64,000 nt of DNA from Icerya purchasi. Its lineage: Eukaryota; Arthropoda; Insecta; Hemiptera; Monophlebidae. Positions 1 through 10,475 of the stretch are shown here, piece after piece. The notes below the pieces were generated by a model. It searched no databases and was not told where the DNA came from. It saw only the letters and a program-made list of their open reading frames with translations. The stretch is taken from contig CM077115.1 in assembly GCA_039619475.1 (NCBI GenBank), positions 155,409,774-155,473,773 of the forward strand, in the 5' to 3' direction. How positions within the stretch are numbered: position 1 is the stretch's first letter; each line of letters opens with the position of its first letter. The translations under genes and the position numbers were made by a program.

Positions 1-878
1 TGGGGATTTGGGCCGCGGAATAGATTTAGGAACTGTATGAGAGGACTTAGAAGATACATTAGGACAGGAAGCAGGCAACGAAGCACGGTCGGCATATGAG
101 AAAGCCTGAGAGACTAAAATTACTATTTTTAAAATTAGATGCCTCATGGAAAGAGATATTTTTCATCCATTCCGGGCATTTATGATCATTAGCACAATGA
201 GACCCTGTACAATTTCGGCAAAGAGGGGGCTCTTGAAGATTGCTGCAGTCTAATAAAGGATGTTTGGAAGCACAGCGAGGGCATATATTGGAAGAGCTAT
301 GGCAGTGTCTGGAAATATGCCCAAAAAGGAAACATTTCGAACACTGTGTAGGTAGTCGTACGCTAGGCGAAACAGGAAAACGGAGTTTATAAATGGAAAC
401 GAAAACTGGAAGAACAAATTTGTGGAATTTAATTTCTACGGATCTAGTCGGAATTTTAGTACCCTCGGAGGAACGATAGATACGACGAATGGACGCTATG
501 GGAATGGATGATTCAATCCCCTCCGTAATATCGTCTTCAGAAAACGAAGGATGGACCCCTGAAATAATTTCCATTCTGTATAAGGCGCTATTCGGAATGT
601 AATCTTTAATATTCTGACTGAGAAAGAAGTCAGAATTAGATAAAAAGGAATTTTCAGTAGAAGCAGAAGAGAAGGTGACTGAAATGCGGTCCTTTCCTTG
701 AGGAGAAACACTAAGAAATGACGAAGAAACAGAATTTAATAATCGTGCAAGAGCCAAGCGGGTGATTATTGCCTATGTTCTTATCATCAGCTAAATTTTC
801 GATAAAAACAATGAAAGGTCCCGGATGATCATTTACGAAACAAGTATTGAAAACGATGGTAATGGAACTATTAATACT

Positions 879-879
<1 letters not shown>

Positions 880-920
<41 letters not shown>

Positions 921-925
921 GTTAA
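880..925. repeat. (ATT)n microsatellite inside the gag ORF1
   Basis: An almost pure trinucleotide run. On the minus strand it encodes a poly-Asn stretch of the family A ORF1. Related Asn-rich tracts occur in the copy near 25440-25480. The hydrophobic poly-Leu/Ile readings on the other frames are artefacts of the repeat. Confidence 0.85.
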
Positions 926-1066
926 TGTTACTATTTTTGTTGTTGTTGTTGTCGTTATTGTTGCTATTATTGTTATTACTATTTTTACTAATAATGTTGT
1001 TAGTGGATGAATTATTTGAATTGCTCTTAGTATTATTATTAATAATTTTGTGGCTGAGACGATCCA

Positions 1067-1080
1067 CATGGGAAACAGGG
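1067..1080. repeat. 14-bp target-site duplication, left copy
   Basis: CATGGGAAACAGGG occurs here and again at 2256-2269. Removing the DNA between the copies joins the N-terminal and central parts of the same ORF1, which is what an insertion into that ORF predicts. Confidence 0.8.
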
Positions 1081-2255
1081 CCGACAAATAACTGATTGTT
1101 CTATATCATTTAATCATTTTTATAGCTATAAGCCTTTGAAAGCTTTTTAAAATCTTTTGAAATTTTTTAGTTTTTAACATTTCTACATATATGATACTTC
1201 AGGATGCATACGTTTGGCATTTTTCGACGTTGATTGTTATTGTTTCTCCATCCTTGGTATAGCATTCTTTGTCAGATTCCATTCCTTGTTACTCCTAATT
1301 GCTGCTATGTGCACGTGTTGATGGGTAATCGTCCGTTGCTGACAAGCCCAGGGAAAAACCCAAACAAGAAAAAAAAAAAGGATACTATTATAAAGTATGT
1401 TAGGTAAAATAATACTTTTATACAACGTAACTCCTTTTTTTATAATTTATACAGTTTTGGTTATTATATAACTTATTAAATATTATTATGAATTTGTTTA
1501 TTTTGGTTTTAATGTAATTAAAATGATAGTTATAGCTGGTATTAAACCAATCGAATATGAAATATAAAAACATATAAGCTTGGTCGCAATTAAAAATAAT
1601 ATTAATATGTTCAATAACGTAATATATAAAACACCATTTTTTAAATATGAGGATAGACTAATTAGAGTAAAACAAATGTACAAATTTATGGATATATTTT
1701 ATATAAATAAATTTCAAGAAATATAGAATAATTATAATGGAATAACGTATCAATTTTTCCCAAGTATAATAGATAGATTTAAAAATAAAGAATACACGCC
1801 AAATTTTTTTAATGTTCAATTTATAACAGGGCACAGTCTATTTAAGGTATATTTATATAAATTTAAGATATCTGAGTCTGACAACCGTGTAATATGTAAT
1901 TTTAGAGATGATGTTTTTCGAATACTGCAAGGTTGCAATAATAATAATAATAATAATAATAGACTTTGTAATTATGATATAAAACAACTTGTACAAAATT
2001 ATTTTAATGAATTTAACAAATTTGCAACTGAAGAAATAAAATTCCGGAAAAATAATGTACATTTATATTAAGTAAGTAGTAAAAATATATGTAGATATTG
2101 TAAAAAAAAACCCTGTAAAATGGTAATTAATATAATACCAAATACTTAATTGGATGGGTTATATTAATTCCGTTATTATAATAAATCAATATTTTTATTA
2201 AATAAATGTACCCTATCCGAAATTTCGGGAATAGGGGGGAAAAAAACAAAAAAAA
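1081..2255 (+). mobile_element. 5'-truncated R1-clade LINE inserted in family A gag
   Basis: This plus-strand insert ends in an A-rich tail (about 2240-2255) and is flanked by the 14-bp duplication CATGGGAAACAGGG. Its last coding part (about 1500-2070) reads with few breaks as the C-terminus of an R1-clade ORF2. There is a VIAGIKPIEYEI segment, then FFPSI, then QFITGHSLFKVYLYKF, the region before the C-terminal zinc finger in that clade. The expected CxC/HxxxC cluster is largely replaced by an Asn-rich tract near 1940-1965. About 1200-1378 ends in GCCCAGGG plus an A-run and may be a separate small LINE 3' end. No RT palm is present. Confidence 0.6.
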
Positions 2256-2750
2256 CATGGGAAACAGGGGATGTACTAAGTTCAGCTTCAGAGAGTCTAA
2301 TTTCTTTCGGTAGAACAGAGGAAATAGGCGAAAGAGGATCAACAGATTTGCGTTTTGAGTTACTGTCCACGTCCATATTAATAGACAAATTGGACGGTGG
2401 TTTAATAACTTTAGCAGAACTTGTGGAGGAGGCCGCAGAGCGGCCCCCTTTAGCTGCACTCATCTAACAACTTAAAAGAAAATAAATAAAAATTAAAAAA
2501 AAAAAATGATGGAAAATTAAATCGTTAAGAAGACAAAGACGAAATAAATAAAATAATAACGACTCGACAAGCTAGCTTATATTAGCGAAGCGCTAAAGTT
2601 GATTTACAGCACAGATATGAGAAATACATTATGCGATAAGAATTGAAAAGATTTAATCCGCACGAACTCACCGGCGTGTTCTCTCTGACGAAGCTGATAA
2701 GACGAAATTCAACGCGATAGATAAACTTACATAATCGAATTAACCGAGAA
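2256..2750 (-). pseudogene. Family A gag ORF1 N-terminus and 5' UTR
   Basis: The start codon at 2461-2463 opens MSAAKGGRSAASSTSSAK, matching MSVFKEGRTAASSTG at 25817 and MSSFKGGCTAASS at 39587. The three copies therefore define the ORF1 start. A short MDVDS/MEVD motif and a Pro/Ser-rich stretch follow. The frame is lost at the R1-clade insertion junction (2255). About 290 bases upstream (2464-2750) resemble the A-rich leader at 25818-26130 and are taken as 5' UTR. Confidence 0.65.
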
Positions 2751-2799
2751 TACAGACAATGGATATGAACATTTTTAACTCAAAGATTTTGGTCAGATT

Positions 2800-3275
2800 T
2801 TTACGTTTCTTCCTTTTCTAATCAACCTTCCTCTTAAATTTTTCCATCCAACCTAATCTTCCTAACCGGCCTTGGTTTTACGATTTTCCTTCGCTTCGCC
2901 GCTCCGTTATTGTCCCTATTATCCGTTTACGTCTGAATCATACTCTTCTTTTTCGTTTTCATCTCGCACTCTTTCCCCTAATTATCCTCTTCAATTAATG
3001 ACGAAGCCGTCTGTGATCCTGACCATATCGTCTTTGAATGTCCATCCCTCGTGAATGGCACTTCTTTGTACTCCGATCTGTTATCACTCAAACTACCTAC
3101 TCCTTACTGTGCCTCGTATATCTTATCGTTTCCGTCGATCTCAGTTGTTCCTTTATCTTATCAATATTTGATACCGAATCTACATTTATCTGATCCTTCT
3201 CCTTCTTTTCGTTTCTGGGCGAAGATCCTTTGTTGACATGCCCAAAGGGGGGTTAAAAAAACAAAAAAAACTCAA
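2800..3275 (+). mobile_element. Family A LINE 3' fragment
   Basis: A plus-strand 3' end of family A, 5'-truncated. The decayed ORF2 C-terminus reads PWFYDFPSLRRSVIVPIIRLRLNH. It continues into the His/Cys tail (SDHIVFECPS) and the conserved segment LPTPYCASYILSFPSISVV. It ends with the family's 3' terminus, GCCC, A3, G6 and then an A-rich tail, at about 3239-3270. Stops near 2990 break the frame. This tail segment matches copies at 19195-19600, 38500-38890 and 47337-47877. Confidence 0.7.
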
Positions 3276-3534
3276 ATATAGATATTTGTCTTTCCTTTAA
3301 AATTTTCCGGAACACATTTTTAAAGTACAGATAATAATTATATGCAGCTTTACAGAAGATAAATTAGCAGTACAGCATACCACGCATTAGACATCATCGT
3401 TTAATATGAAGATTATGTATCATCACCGGGTAAAAACGGGTCCCCATTAAAAACAGAAATAAATTATTCGTACGCAATTTTACATAAATTATGTTTGACA
3501 TAATATCTGTTGTGGATGGAGATAACACAATTAG

Positions 3535-4158
3535 AGGGTGTTAAATGAAAACGAAAATTCGAGGAATTTAGCCGAGCATGATTAATTCGCAAATGAATAA
3601 TAGAAACGACAGCAGAACACTGTAGAGGAGGGAAGTCATAACACCAGGGATGGACAGGAAAATTCAGCTGAACAGACTGATCGTTGAGAAGAAAGAAATG
3701 TAAATATCTGACCAGAATCTAATATGAAGTTTAACTACAGGGGTAACGGTTTGGAAGCGAGAAATTGATTAAAATAGAAGTAGGATGATGAAAGCGCCAA
3801 TGAATCAGATGCCTCATTACTTTCAATGCCTGCATGGCTAGGGACCCAGAGTAAATCAACATGGATAAAATGAAGAGCGAGAAGATTGAAAATAGGTGAT
3901 CGAATACGAAGAGTGAAAAAGATGCAGGAGCAAGAGGAGATAATTTGGAGGAGGAGTTGGAGATAATCAAATAGTATGAAAAGTAGCGATGAGAAAAGTT
4001 ACAGACAATGGAAGATAAAATGACGACAAGTTCAGTAGTAAATATGGTGCAGAAGACTCAAAATGATCGATGTCAGGAAAACCGAATGAGGCTCTAGTTT
4101 TTCTGCACTCAAGGTCTGAGACACGCCCTATGCACATGATATTACAAAAAATATACAA
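3535..4158 (-). mobile_element. Family A RNase H and C-terminal fragment
   Basis: Minus-strand remnant of an ORF2 C-terminal region. About 3800-3860 reads LLWVPSHAGIESNEASD, the RNase H motif containing the conserved His and last Asp. Upstream, about 4000-4110 resembles the first half of RNase H (PDIDHFESSAPY). Downstream, 3540-3640 reads VVSIIHLRINH, the start of the family's C-terminal tail. Several frameshifts separate these blocks. No 3' terminus is visible, so the fragment has probably been truncated at both ends. Confidence 0.6.
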
Positions 4159-4159
4159 C

Positions 4160-4860
4160 CCATCGACTCACGCCTTTGTAGCTGTTTTCGATTATAGGTA
4201 AAGTTTGTTCTCGTGCATTTCAAAGTAGACAATCAGTTTTTGCCCGTTGGCTAGGAACTATACTATAGAGAAATCTCAATAATATAAGATCGTTTTGGGC
4301 ATCGCGTAGGACCCCCCTGTTTATCGTTTGCTTAACCAGCATTTGAAGCTAGAAATAATACTGTACTTGTACATGTAATGATGCATAATTGACGATTGGC
4401 TGCTGTTACTTTCTAGTGATCCAGGATGTGAGAAAAACAGGCGAACACAGTGTAAGGATCAGGAGAGATTTAGAAAGATTCAAATGCTTCAAGAAAGACA
4501 AAAACAAGAATTTTTAAGAAAAACTCTAGATATTTAGTAATGTTCCAAGTTCAAAAACATCAACATGTGAAAATAAGTTTTGCGATAACTGAAAAAATCA
4601 TTGATATTGACGAAATCCAGTGAAAAAGTTCCTCCACAGCCCTGTACTGGTAACCGTTGCACTACTTTAACAAGGCAAAGACCATAACCAGTTGAGCTTC
4701 AACTCTGATGATCTTTGGTAAACAGCCTTGATTAGCGTAAACTGCTTTTATAAATTGCCGGTGTGTTTAACTTTTAGCGTCGTGTCACCATTATCGATGC
4801 AAAAGGTACATCTAGTAAACAAGTACAATTAGCCCAGCATTCTAGAAATGCGTCAAAGTA
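4160..4860. other. Unassigned DNA, no gene seen
   Basis: No open frame of meaningful length and no recognisable element motif on either strand. It separates the family A fragment from the candidate promoter at 4865 and may be host DNA. Confidence 0.4.
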
Positions 4861-4864
4861 CGCT

Positions 4865-4998
4865 TATATAAATACCGAGTATGCCAGAGAGATCTTAGCA
4901 GTTGATACAAAACATAATTATGCTTAGACTTGCAAGAGTTCATTTGTTAAGTTAAAAGTTTTCTATTTCCCAACAATTCATTAAAAATGCCAGTAAGT
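4865..4998 (+). promoter_or_regulatory. Candidate Pol II core promoter with short first exon and splice donor
   Basis: TATATAAATA at 4865-4874 is followed about 33-35 bases later by an Inr-like GCAGTTG (A at 4900). An AGAC, as in an arthropod DPE, lies at about +27 (4926-4929). ATG CCA at 4987-4992 is followed at once by GTAAGT (4993-4998), a consensus 5' splice site. That arrangement would be a leader exon coding only two residues. Each element is visible, but their joint use is inference. No downstream exon was found before the LINE at 5577, so the gene may be broken, or this may be the promoter of an unrecognised element. Confidence 0.35.
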
Positions 4999-5576
4999 CA
5001 GTTACATGTATTACTTCACCTAACACTCGTTTTTCCACTATCGCTCTTGATTTTATTTCCTCAATTCATTATTTTAAACAAATCACCATATTTAGTGGTA
5101 TTTTGCAACTTGAAATTAAAACTTCTAACTCTACACTGAGTGTAGTTCACCGATCTTTCGCGCTACAGGTAGTTTTATGGCTAATGCGCATTTAGGAGTT
5201 TTCTTCTTTTTCATTTTGTATGAAAATAAATGTTATAAATAGTTTTACTTGATTTCCATTTAAGGAACTAAGTCATTTTTTTACATTCAGCTTTTTGTTG
5301 ATTATAGTTGCATTAGCTTCAATCAGAAAACAGAATGTCGGATTTCAGTGTAATATAAAAAAGTATTTTCATTTTAAGTACCGCGCTCTTTTCCTGTATT
5401 GCTCGACAATTGCAAAATATTCGTATTCGACACCCGCAGTTCCGGTTTTCAATTTAAACTGTTGACGATTTTCCTTTTTAACCGTAGTCCTTTTTTTCTT
5501 CCCAACTATATTAGTTGAAATGCTGTTTATGTTTTATTGTTTGATTTAAATTTGTTGGATTAATTGATTATTGTAT
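4999..5576. other. Unassigned, intron-like AT-rich DNA
   Basis: Nothing recognisable. A pyrimidine-flanked TACAG|G near 5165-5169 could be a splice acceptor for the donor at 4993, but the sequence after it does not stay open. Confidence 0.3.
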
Positions 5577-6098
5577 GATTAAAAAGTTTTTTTTCCCCCC
5601 CTTGGGCGCGTCAGCACAACGCATTTACCCGACACAAAGGACTAACAGCATGATGAAACGTAGGCGTTTTGTAAGTTATATCAGGAAGCGATTCAAAAAC
5701 AGAAGAAATGAGAGTAGCCAATACAGGAACAACAGAAGGAGAAGGAAGAGCAAGAATGTAGTGGGCACATTAAGGAGTCGGGAGGCCAAGGCTAAGCAAA
5801 TTAGAATAAAGGACTGCGCGTTCCGAGAGATAGAAGAGCATTCGAAAAGGTGATTTACATCACAGGTCAAATTTAAGATAGGAGGATGGAAGAGACGCAA
5901 GGGAGACTGAACAATGTTAAAACGAAAGAGGGAGGCAGGAAGCAGACTGTGATTAAAGCGGAGGCGAATTATGGAAAAAATAACAGGTCTATAAAACGGC
6001 TATTTGCTGCAGCTAGACATGCCAAGGAATCGGCAATTGCCGCAGTGGCCCGGAATCCACAGCAAATCAATTAGGATAAAACGGGATGTTAATAAATT

Positions 6099-6641
6099 CT
6101 AAATTAAGGAACGAATATAACGAATAATAGGATCTGATGAGGATTTAGAGGAGGAAAACGAGATGGCTAATAAAATGTTTTTCGAATCAGAGCATAGGAC
6201 GAATTTCGATAAATTTGACGTTGAGGATATAAAAATGATAGCACGTAAAATAGCCATAGATTCGGCTAAAAAGACAGAAGAAAAGGAAGGGAATTGAAAA
6301 GACTCAGAATAGTTGATATCAGGAAGAATAAAAGCAGCTCCGGCACCTGAAGCAGATTTTGAGCCATGCGTAAAAACCGTGCTGTGAGCTGGAAAGAGTA
6401 GGTATAGAGTTTGGTTAAACTCATTATGTATTACAGGAAGTGGGAGAGATTTAATGTTAGAGGGAAGAGAAAATAGCTTAGGAGAAAATGACAGTTCTAT
6501 GAAGTTGTAAGTGAAGTACGGGGGTTTGTTATAGGAGAGGGGATAAAGAGAGAAAATAGGACGAGAGGAGATGTGTGAAAGGATTGGAATTTTTCTAGGA
6601 GAGAAACGCCAGTTGACCAGAATATATTGATGGGAATTCAC
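6099..6641 (-). pseudogene. Family A ORF2 RNase H domain
   Basis: RNase H would remove template RNA during cDNA synthesis. The first block reads FTHGSKSASGAGAAF, where the catalytic Asp of the usual YTDGSK block is His. LAESMAILRAI carries the Glu and LCSDSKNILLAI the next Asp. The remainder is missing in frame. Loss of the first Asp indicates an inactive enzyme. Confidence 0.7.
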
Positions 6642-7260
6642 GAGTTTCGAGTGAGAAATATGAAGAGACGTTTAATCATAAATCATTCACCGAGATAAAG
6701 TTTTCGAATAAATAAAGGAAGGAAGCCAGTTTCGGCCAGGAGAGCTGGAGTTGGAGAAGAATTCAGAGCCTAATATAGAGACGAAGACAAGAGTTTTGGA
6801 TGCGATCAAGTTTGGCAAGGTGAGATTTGGACGCACTGGCATAAAGAAAGGAGCAATAGTCCAATTTAGAAAGAATAATGGATCTATAAAGTATGAGGAG
6901 AATATACGGATCGCCACCCCATTTCCGGGGAGACAACGTTTATAGGAAATTTAATCTCTTGAGAGCCGATGTACATACATAGTTATTACGATTACAAAAA
7001 GATAATTTACTATTGAGAATGACAGCAAGGTAGGAATAGGGAGTTGACACAGGAAAATGTTAACTAAGGAACTGTTAAAAGGACGAAATGTGAAAACTAC
7101 AGAGACAGACTTCTCAGAGGAAACAGAAAGATAAAGAGAAGACAATGATAATTCCAAAATAGCAAGGGAAGAATTAAGCTCCTCGTCGGCAGATGAAAGA
7201 TTATTAGAAGAGGAATAGACGAGAATATTGTCAGCGAAGAATTAGGACTTGAAAAGAATG

Positions 7261-7870
7261 TCAAGAGTAGCGAGGTTGTGAAAGTAAATGTTGAAAAGTG
7301 TAAGACTCAAGCACAATCCTTGCGGAAGACCTCGAAAATTGATCTGGAATCGTCAAAGAAAGGATTAAAAAGATGAATTGTCCTATTCCGGAAAAGATTG
7401 ATAATTGCGATAGTAAACTCAAGAAGAATGTTAATAGAAAGCATTTTATTCTGTAGAGAAGGTAGGTAAACGTTATCAAAGGCAGAGGTGGCATTAAAAA
7501 ACGCGGCGATGGTAAATTTCCTGTGAATGAAGGATTTATAGATATCGGAAAGAAACAAGGATATACAGTCAGTAGCACCAAGGCCAGAACGGGAACCAAA
7601 CATATTATGGGGAAGTACATTATATTATATTCTAGCCACCAGACCAGTCGTTTATTAATCATGTGTTCAAAAAGTTTTCTTAAACACGAGGCTAAAGAGA
7701 TTGGACCGAAGGAGTTAGGCTTCTTTTTCGGAATAGCAGTAATAATAAAGGAATTCTAAAGTGGTGGAGTTGCAGAAATGTGCAGGAAGGAATTATAGAT
7801 TGACAAAAGGGTTTTAAGTGCTAACTCAGACAGATTCTTGAGGACAAGGAGAGGGATGCCGTCTCTATAC
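7261..7870 (-). pseudogene. Family A ORF2 reverse transcriptase palm
   Basis: RT segments split over two frames: NKRLVWWLE, then FGSRSGLGATDCISLFLSDIYKSFI, then a motif A-like block ATSAFDNVYLPSL (the usual vDvsaAFDNV). Motif B is degraded. Frames shift near 7600 and 7310, so no active RT is made. Confidence 0.65.
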
Positions 7871-8189
7871 CTGGGCTAGAATTAGAAGAGCTGAACAAGA
7901 AATCGTAGAGTTCATTGATGCTGAATGGAGAAGAGAAAAAGTGAGAAGAAGATGTAATAGTAGGGAAGAAGCCAATGATTCCTCGAGGGATGGTACGTAG
8001 GAAGGAGCAACTGAATCAAGAAAAGTAGAGAGTTTCTCAGAAGGAAGGTTTTAGCGTGAGGGGCGTTCGGAGCTGGAAGAGCGAAAAGCTTTAGCATGGG
8101 AAGTAAAGGTAGATCTAGAAAATGATGAATAAAAATTTCGCCATAAATTTCTTTTGGACGTTTTAAGGATGAATCTAGTCTTGGCGTTA

Positions 8190-9170
8190 GCCTTTTTGTG
8201 AGCCAAGGACAAGCCCGGAAGAGTCGAAAAGAGGAAACGGTGTCCTTGAAGGCGTTCGTAAAATCATTATTCCACCAAATAAGGACGACAGAGCATAATA
8301 TTTTTTTTTTTTGGAATGATGAAGTGGCGAAGAGAAAACATCAAGAGCAGATGAAATGGAATTTAAAAAAACATTATATTGTTGAATAGGATCAGTATGA
8401 GAGTGTATGTAAGGAAGAGATAGGTCGATGTTTGAATGGAATATTGAGCGACCATTTAAGAGTGAGAGCAAGTCAGGGATAATTAGAAGGAGGAGGGAGA
8501 GGAAGAAGATCTTGAAAGGAGAAAATAATAGGAACATGATCACTGCCGGAGGTACCGTCCAAACTTCTCTAATGACATTTAAAACCAAAGTGGGGAGAAG
8601 TAAAGGACAGATCCACCGAGCTATATGAGTGTGCACCTTTATAGAGAGTAGGTGAGTTGTCATTAAGAAGGACAAAGTTGTTATTGAGAATAAAGTTTTC
8701 AAGAACACGACTGTTTCTGTTGTGATGCGCAGAGCCCGATAGAGGAGAGTTAATAAAAGGAAGAGAGTGAGGATAAGTCAATAGTGTGAATGGGAAATTA
8801 TTAGGATCAAAATTGGGAGGAATATGTACAGAGATTATATGAATAGGCTGAGGATAAATATTTGGGATTGAAATATGGGCTAAATTGGTTGAATGAGAAT
8901 TAGAAGAAAAATCAAAAGAATGGCCGTGGGAGAAAAAAATTATATCATTTCTTATGAGAATGGCAGCGCCACCATAGCCATCAACACGATCGGATCGAAT
9001 TGCTGTAAAGCCTCGAATGGATATATGTATTAGAGGATTCAGGAAGCCAGGTTTCAGATAAGAGAGCAATCTGAATGGAAAAGGAATCAAGTATTCCCTC
9101 CAATGATTGTTGGTTGGCTCTTAAATTACGGCAGTACCATTGGAGAATATTCAACTTGTGTATCATGTGG
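8190..9170 (-). pseudogene. Family A ORF2 endonuclease domain
   Basis: AP-endonuclease-like domain that nicks the target in target-primed reverse transcription. Visible blocks are NILQWYCRNLRANQQSLEG, the catalytic-Glu block LLSETWLPES, RGFTAIRSDRVDGYGGAAIL, and the substrate-binding SSVDLSFTSP. The GGDWNAHSPLWG block seen in sister copies is here mutated to SGSAHHNRN, and frameshifts occur near 9000 and 8620. It is inactive by inspection. Confidence 0.75.
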
Positions 9171-10085
9171 AAGAAAAAAAATAGGAAGTAATAGGAAAGC
9201 AAATGTGGACCACCGCGCAAGAAACGACAGAAAGGAGGAGTAACGGAATTAGACGCAGAGGAGCAATGGAAAACAAAGAAATAAGATTGAACATGCAGAA
9301 ATATGACGAAATATAGGGGAAAGGAAAAGAGATAAGAAATAATGTTAAATGAAAACAATAAATGAAGAAAATTATTCTGTAAGGGAAATCTATGTATCTT
9401 ATTATTATATAAACATGCTATAACTTTAAAGCTATGACTGGTTCGCGTATAATATATAATAAAAAATAACAAAGTCAATAGCCTGTGAATTACAACATGA
9501 GAGATTAAAGAAACATACATTGGCCCGGCACATTTAAATACCGCCCAACACGTCTCTCTAAAATAACAAGGATGACCAGTAGGAAAGGAGACATTAACTG
9601 CATTAGAGGTCTGGTTCAAATGAACCAACTCCGTACATTTTAAAGTTCTTAAATAAATGAGAGGATTTGGAAAAGTGATTCCAAACTTTGAAATTAGGTG
9701 TTGTGAGCAGATGAATCTAGGCCATTACTCAACAGTGTTCTGCAAAGCTGATGTAGACAAAATGAGATCAACGGAGAAGTTAATTAAGGTGTAAATTACT
9801 GGACAGGAAAGAGATAAGCGAGGAGAAAAAGTTAGAAGAGAGCGCAGTGTTGTGAGAAGAAAGCAGATCAATTATTCCTATTGCTAAATTATTGATAGGA
9901 GGAAGATCAACTATTCAGGAAGAAATAGGTGCTGGATCATTGGAGATAGAAGCGGTGGTAACATTGGTACAAGAGAGGCCTGGATTATTGTTAAAGTTAA
10001 TGGGATGGTTTAGAGCCCAGCCACTGGAGAGGAAAGAAACATGATTTAAAGGAAGAGCGTAGAATTGAGAAAGTTAAATTATTAT

Positions 10086-10285
10086 TATTAATATAATCAA
10101 AATAAAAACGCATTATACAGATACATATGTGTATATGGTAAATACATGAAACACAACAAGCAGGATCTTGCAGGCAGTCGATAATAAAAAGGCAGAACGT
10201 GAGGTGGCTGCACGAACAATGTTGACACCCGATCCGGCGTTGCTATATGTAAGAATCACCTCGCTGAACATTCGAAAACGATTGA
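10086..10285. other. Unassigned DNA before the tandem repeats
   Basis: Not similar to the neighbouring LINE. GC is somewhat higher (for example CACCCGATCCGGCG near 10228). It may belong with the repeat/TATA block that follows. Confidence 0.3.
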
Positions 10286-10445
10286 AATCAACCATAACTG
10301 CTATTAGTGTCGCATATTAACCATTAATCAACCATAACTGCTAGTAGTGTCGCATATTAACCATTAATCAACCATAACTGCTAGTAGTGTCGCATATTAA
10401 CCATTAATCAACCATAACTGCTAGTAGTATCGCATATTAACCATT
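10286..10445. repeat. Four tandem copies of a 40-bp unit
   Basis: Units at 10286-10325, 10326-10365, 10366-10405 and 10406-10445. They are identical apart from one substitution in the first and one in the last. The unit begins AATCAACCATAACTGCTAGT and ends CATATTAACCATT. There are no unique spacers, so this is a minisatellite and not a CRISPR array. Confidence 0.95.
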
Positions 10446-10467
10446 ACCATGAATACCTAGCAGCAGG

Positions 10468-10475
10468 TATAAAAG
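10468..10475 (+). promoter_or_regulatory. TATA box downstream of the 40-bp repeats
   Basis: TATAAAAG, 22 bases after the last 40-bp unit, followed by GC-richer sequence. Repeats just upstream of a TATA box are a common layout of retroelement or gene promoters. No transcribed product is recognised downstream. Confidence 0.35.

Larger units (their letters stand above)
1..1080 (-). pseudogene. Family A (I-clade LINE) gag-like ORF1, 3' part
   Basis: Read on the minus strand this is the downstream two thirds of a LINE ORF1, a gag-like nucleic-acid-binding protein that coats the element RNA. An Asn-rich tract (encoded by the ATT microsatellite near 880-925) is followed by a gPFiVfiEN-type segment near 780-840, a frameshift near 745-760, and then about 230 codons. 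These end in three zinc knuckles: CSKCFLFGHISRHC (near 303-345), CPRCASKHPLLDC (near 245-285) and CRNCTGSHCANDHKC (near 195-237). The N-terminus lies beyond an insertion, at 2256-2463. It is broken by the frameshift and the insertion, so it is a pseudogene, and it runs off the window start. The family is recognised from the knuckle spacing and from better copies at 24362-25817 and 39587-41146. Confidence 0.8.
5577..10085 (-). mobile_element. Long degenerate family A LINE (5'-truncated)
   Basis: Minus-strand copy. Its 3' end is at about 5581-5610, with a T-run then C7TTGGGC (the complement of the family's G-rich terminus). Going upstream come RNase H (6100-6420), the RT thumb/connection (6690-7150) and RT fingers/palm (7260-7870). 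These are followed by the linker (7912-8100), the AP-type endonuclease (8190-9160) starting at KLNILQWYCRNLRA, and the last ~450 bases of the gag ORF1 (9630-10085) with its SGWALN motif. There are many stops and frameshifts. Truncation inside ORF1 at about 10085 is typical of incomplete reverse transcription. Confidence 0.8.

Noticed and set aside
825..1095. Hydrophobic poly-Leu/Ile open frames on both strands
   Set aside because: Frame shadows of the ATT microsatellite that encodes the poly-Asn tract of the gag ORF1; no independent signal.
10286..10445. CRISPR-like array
   Set aside because: Four contiguous 40-bp units without unique spacers or cas genes, in eukaryotic DNA; a minisatellite.
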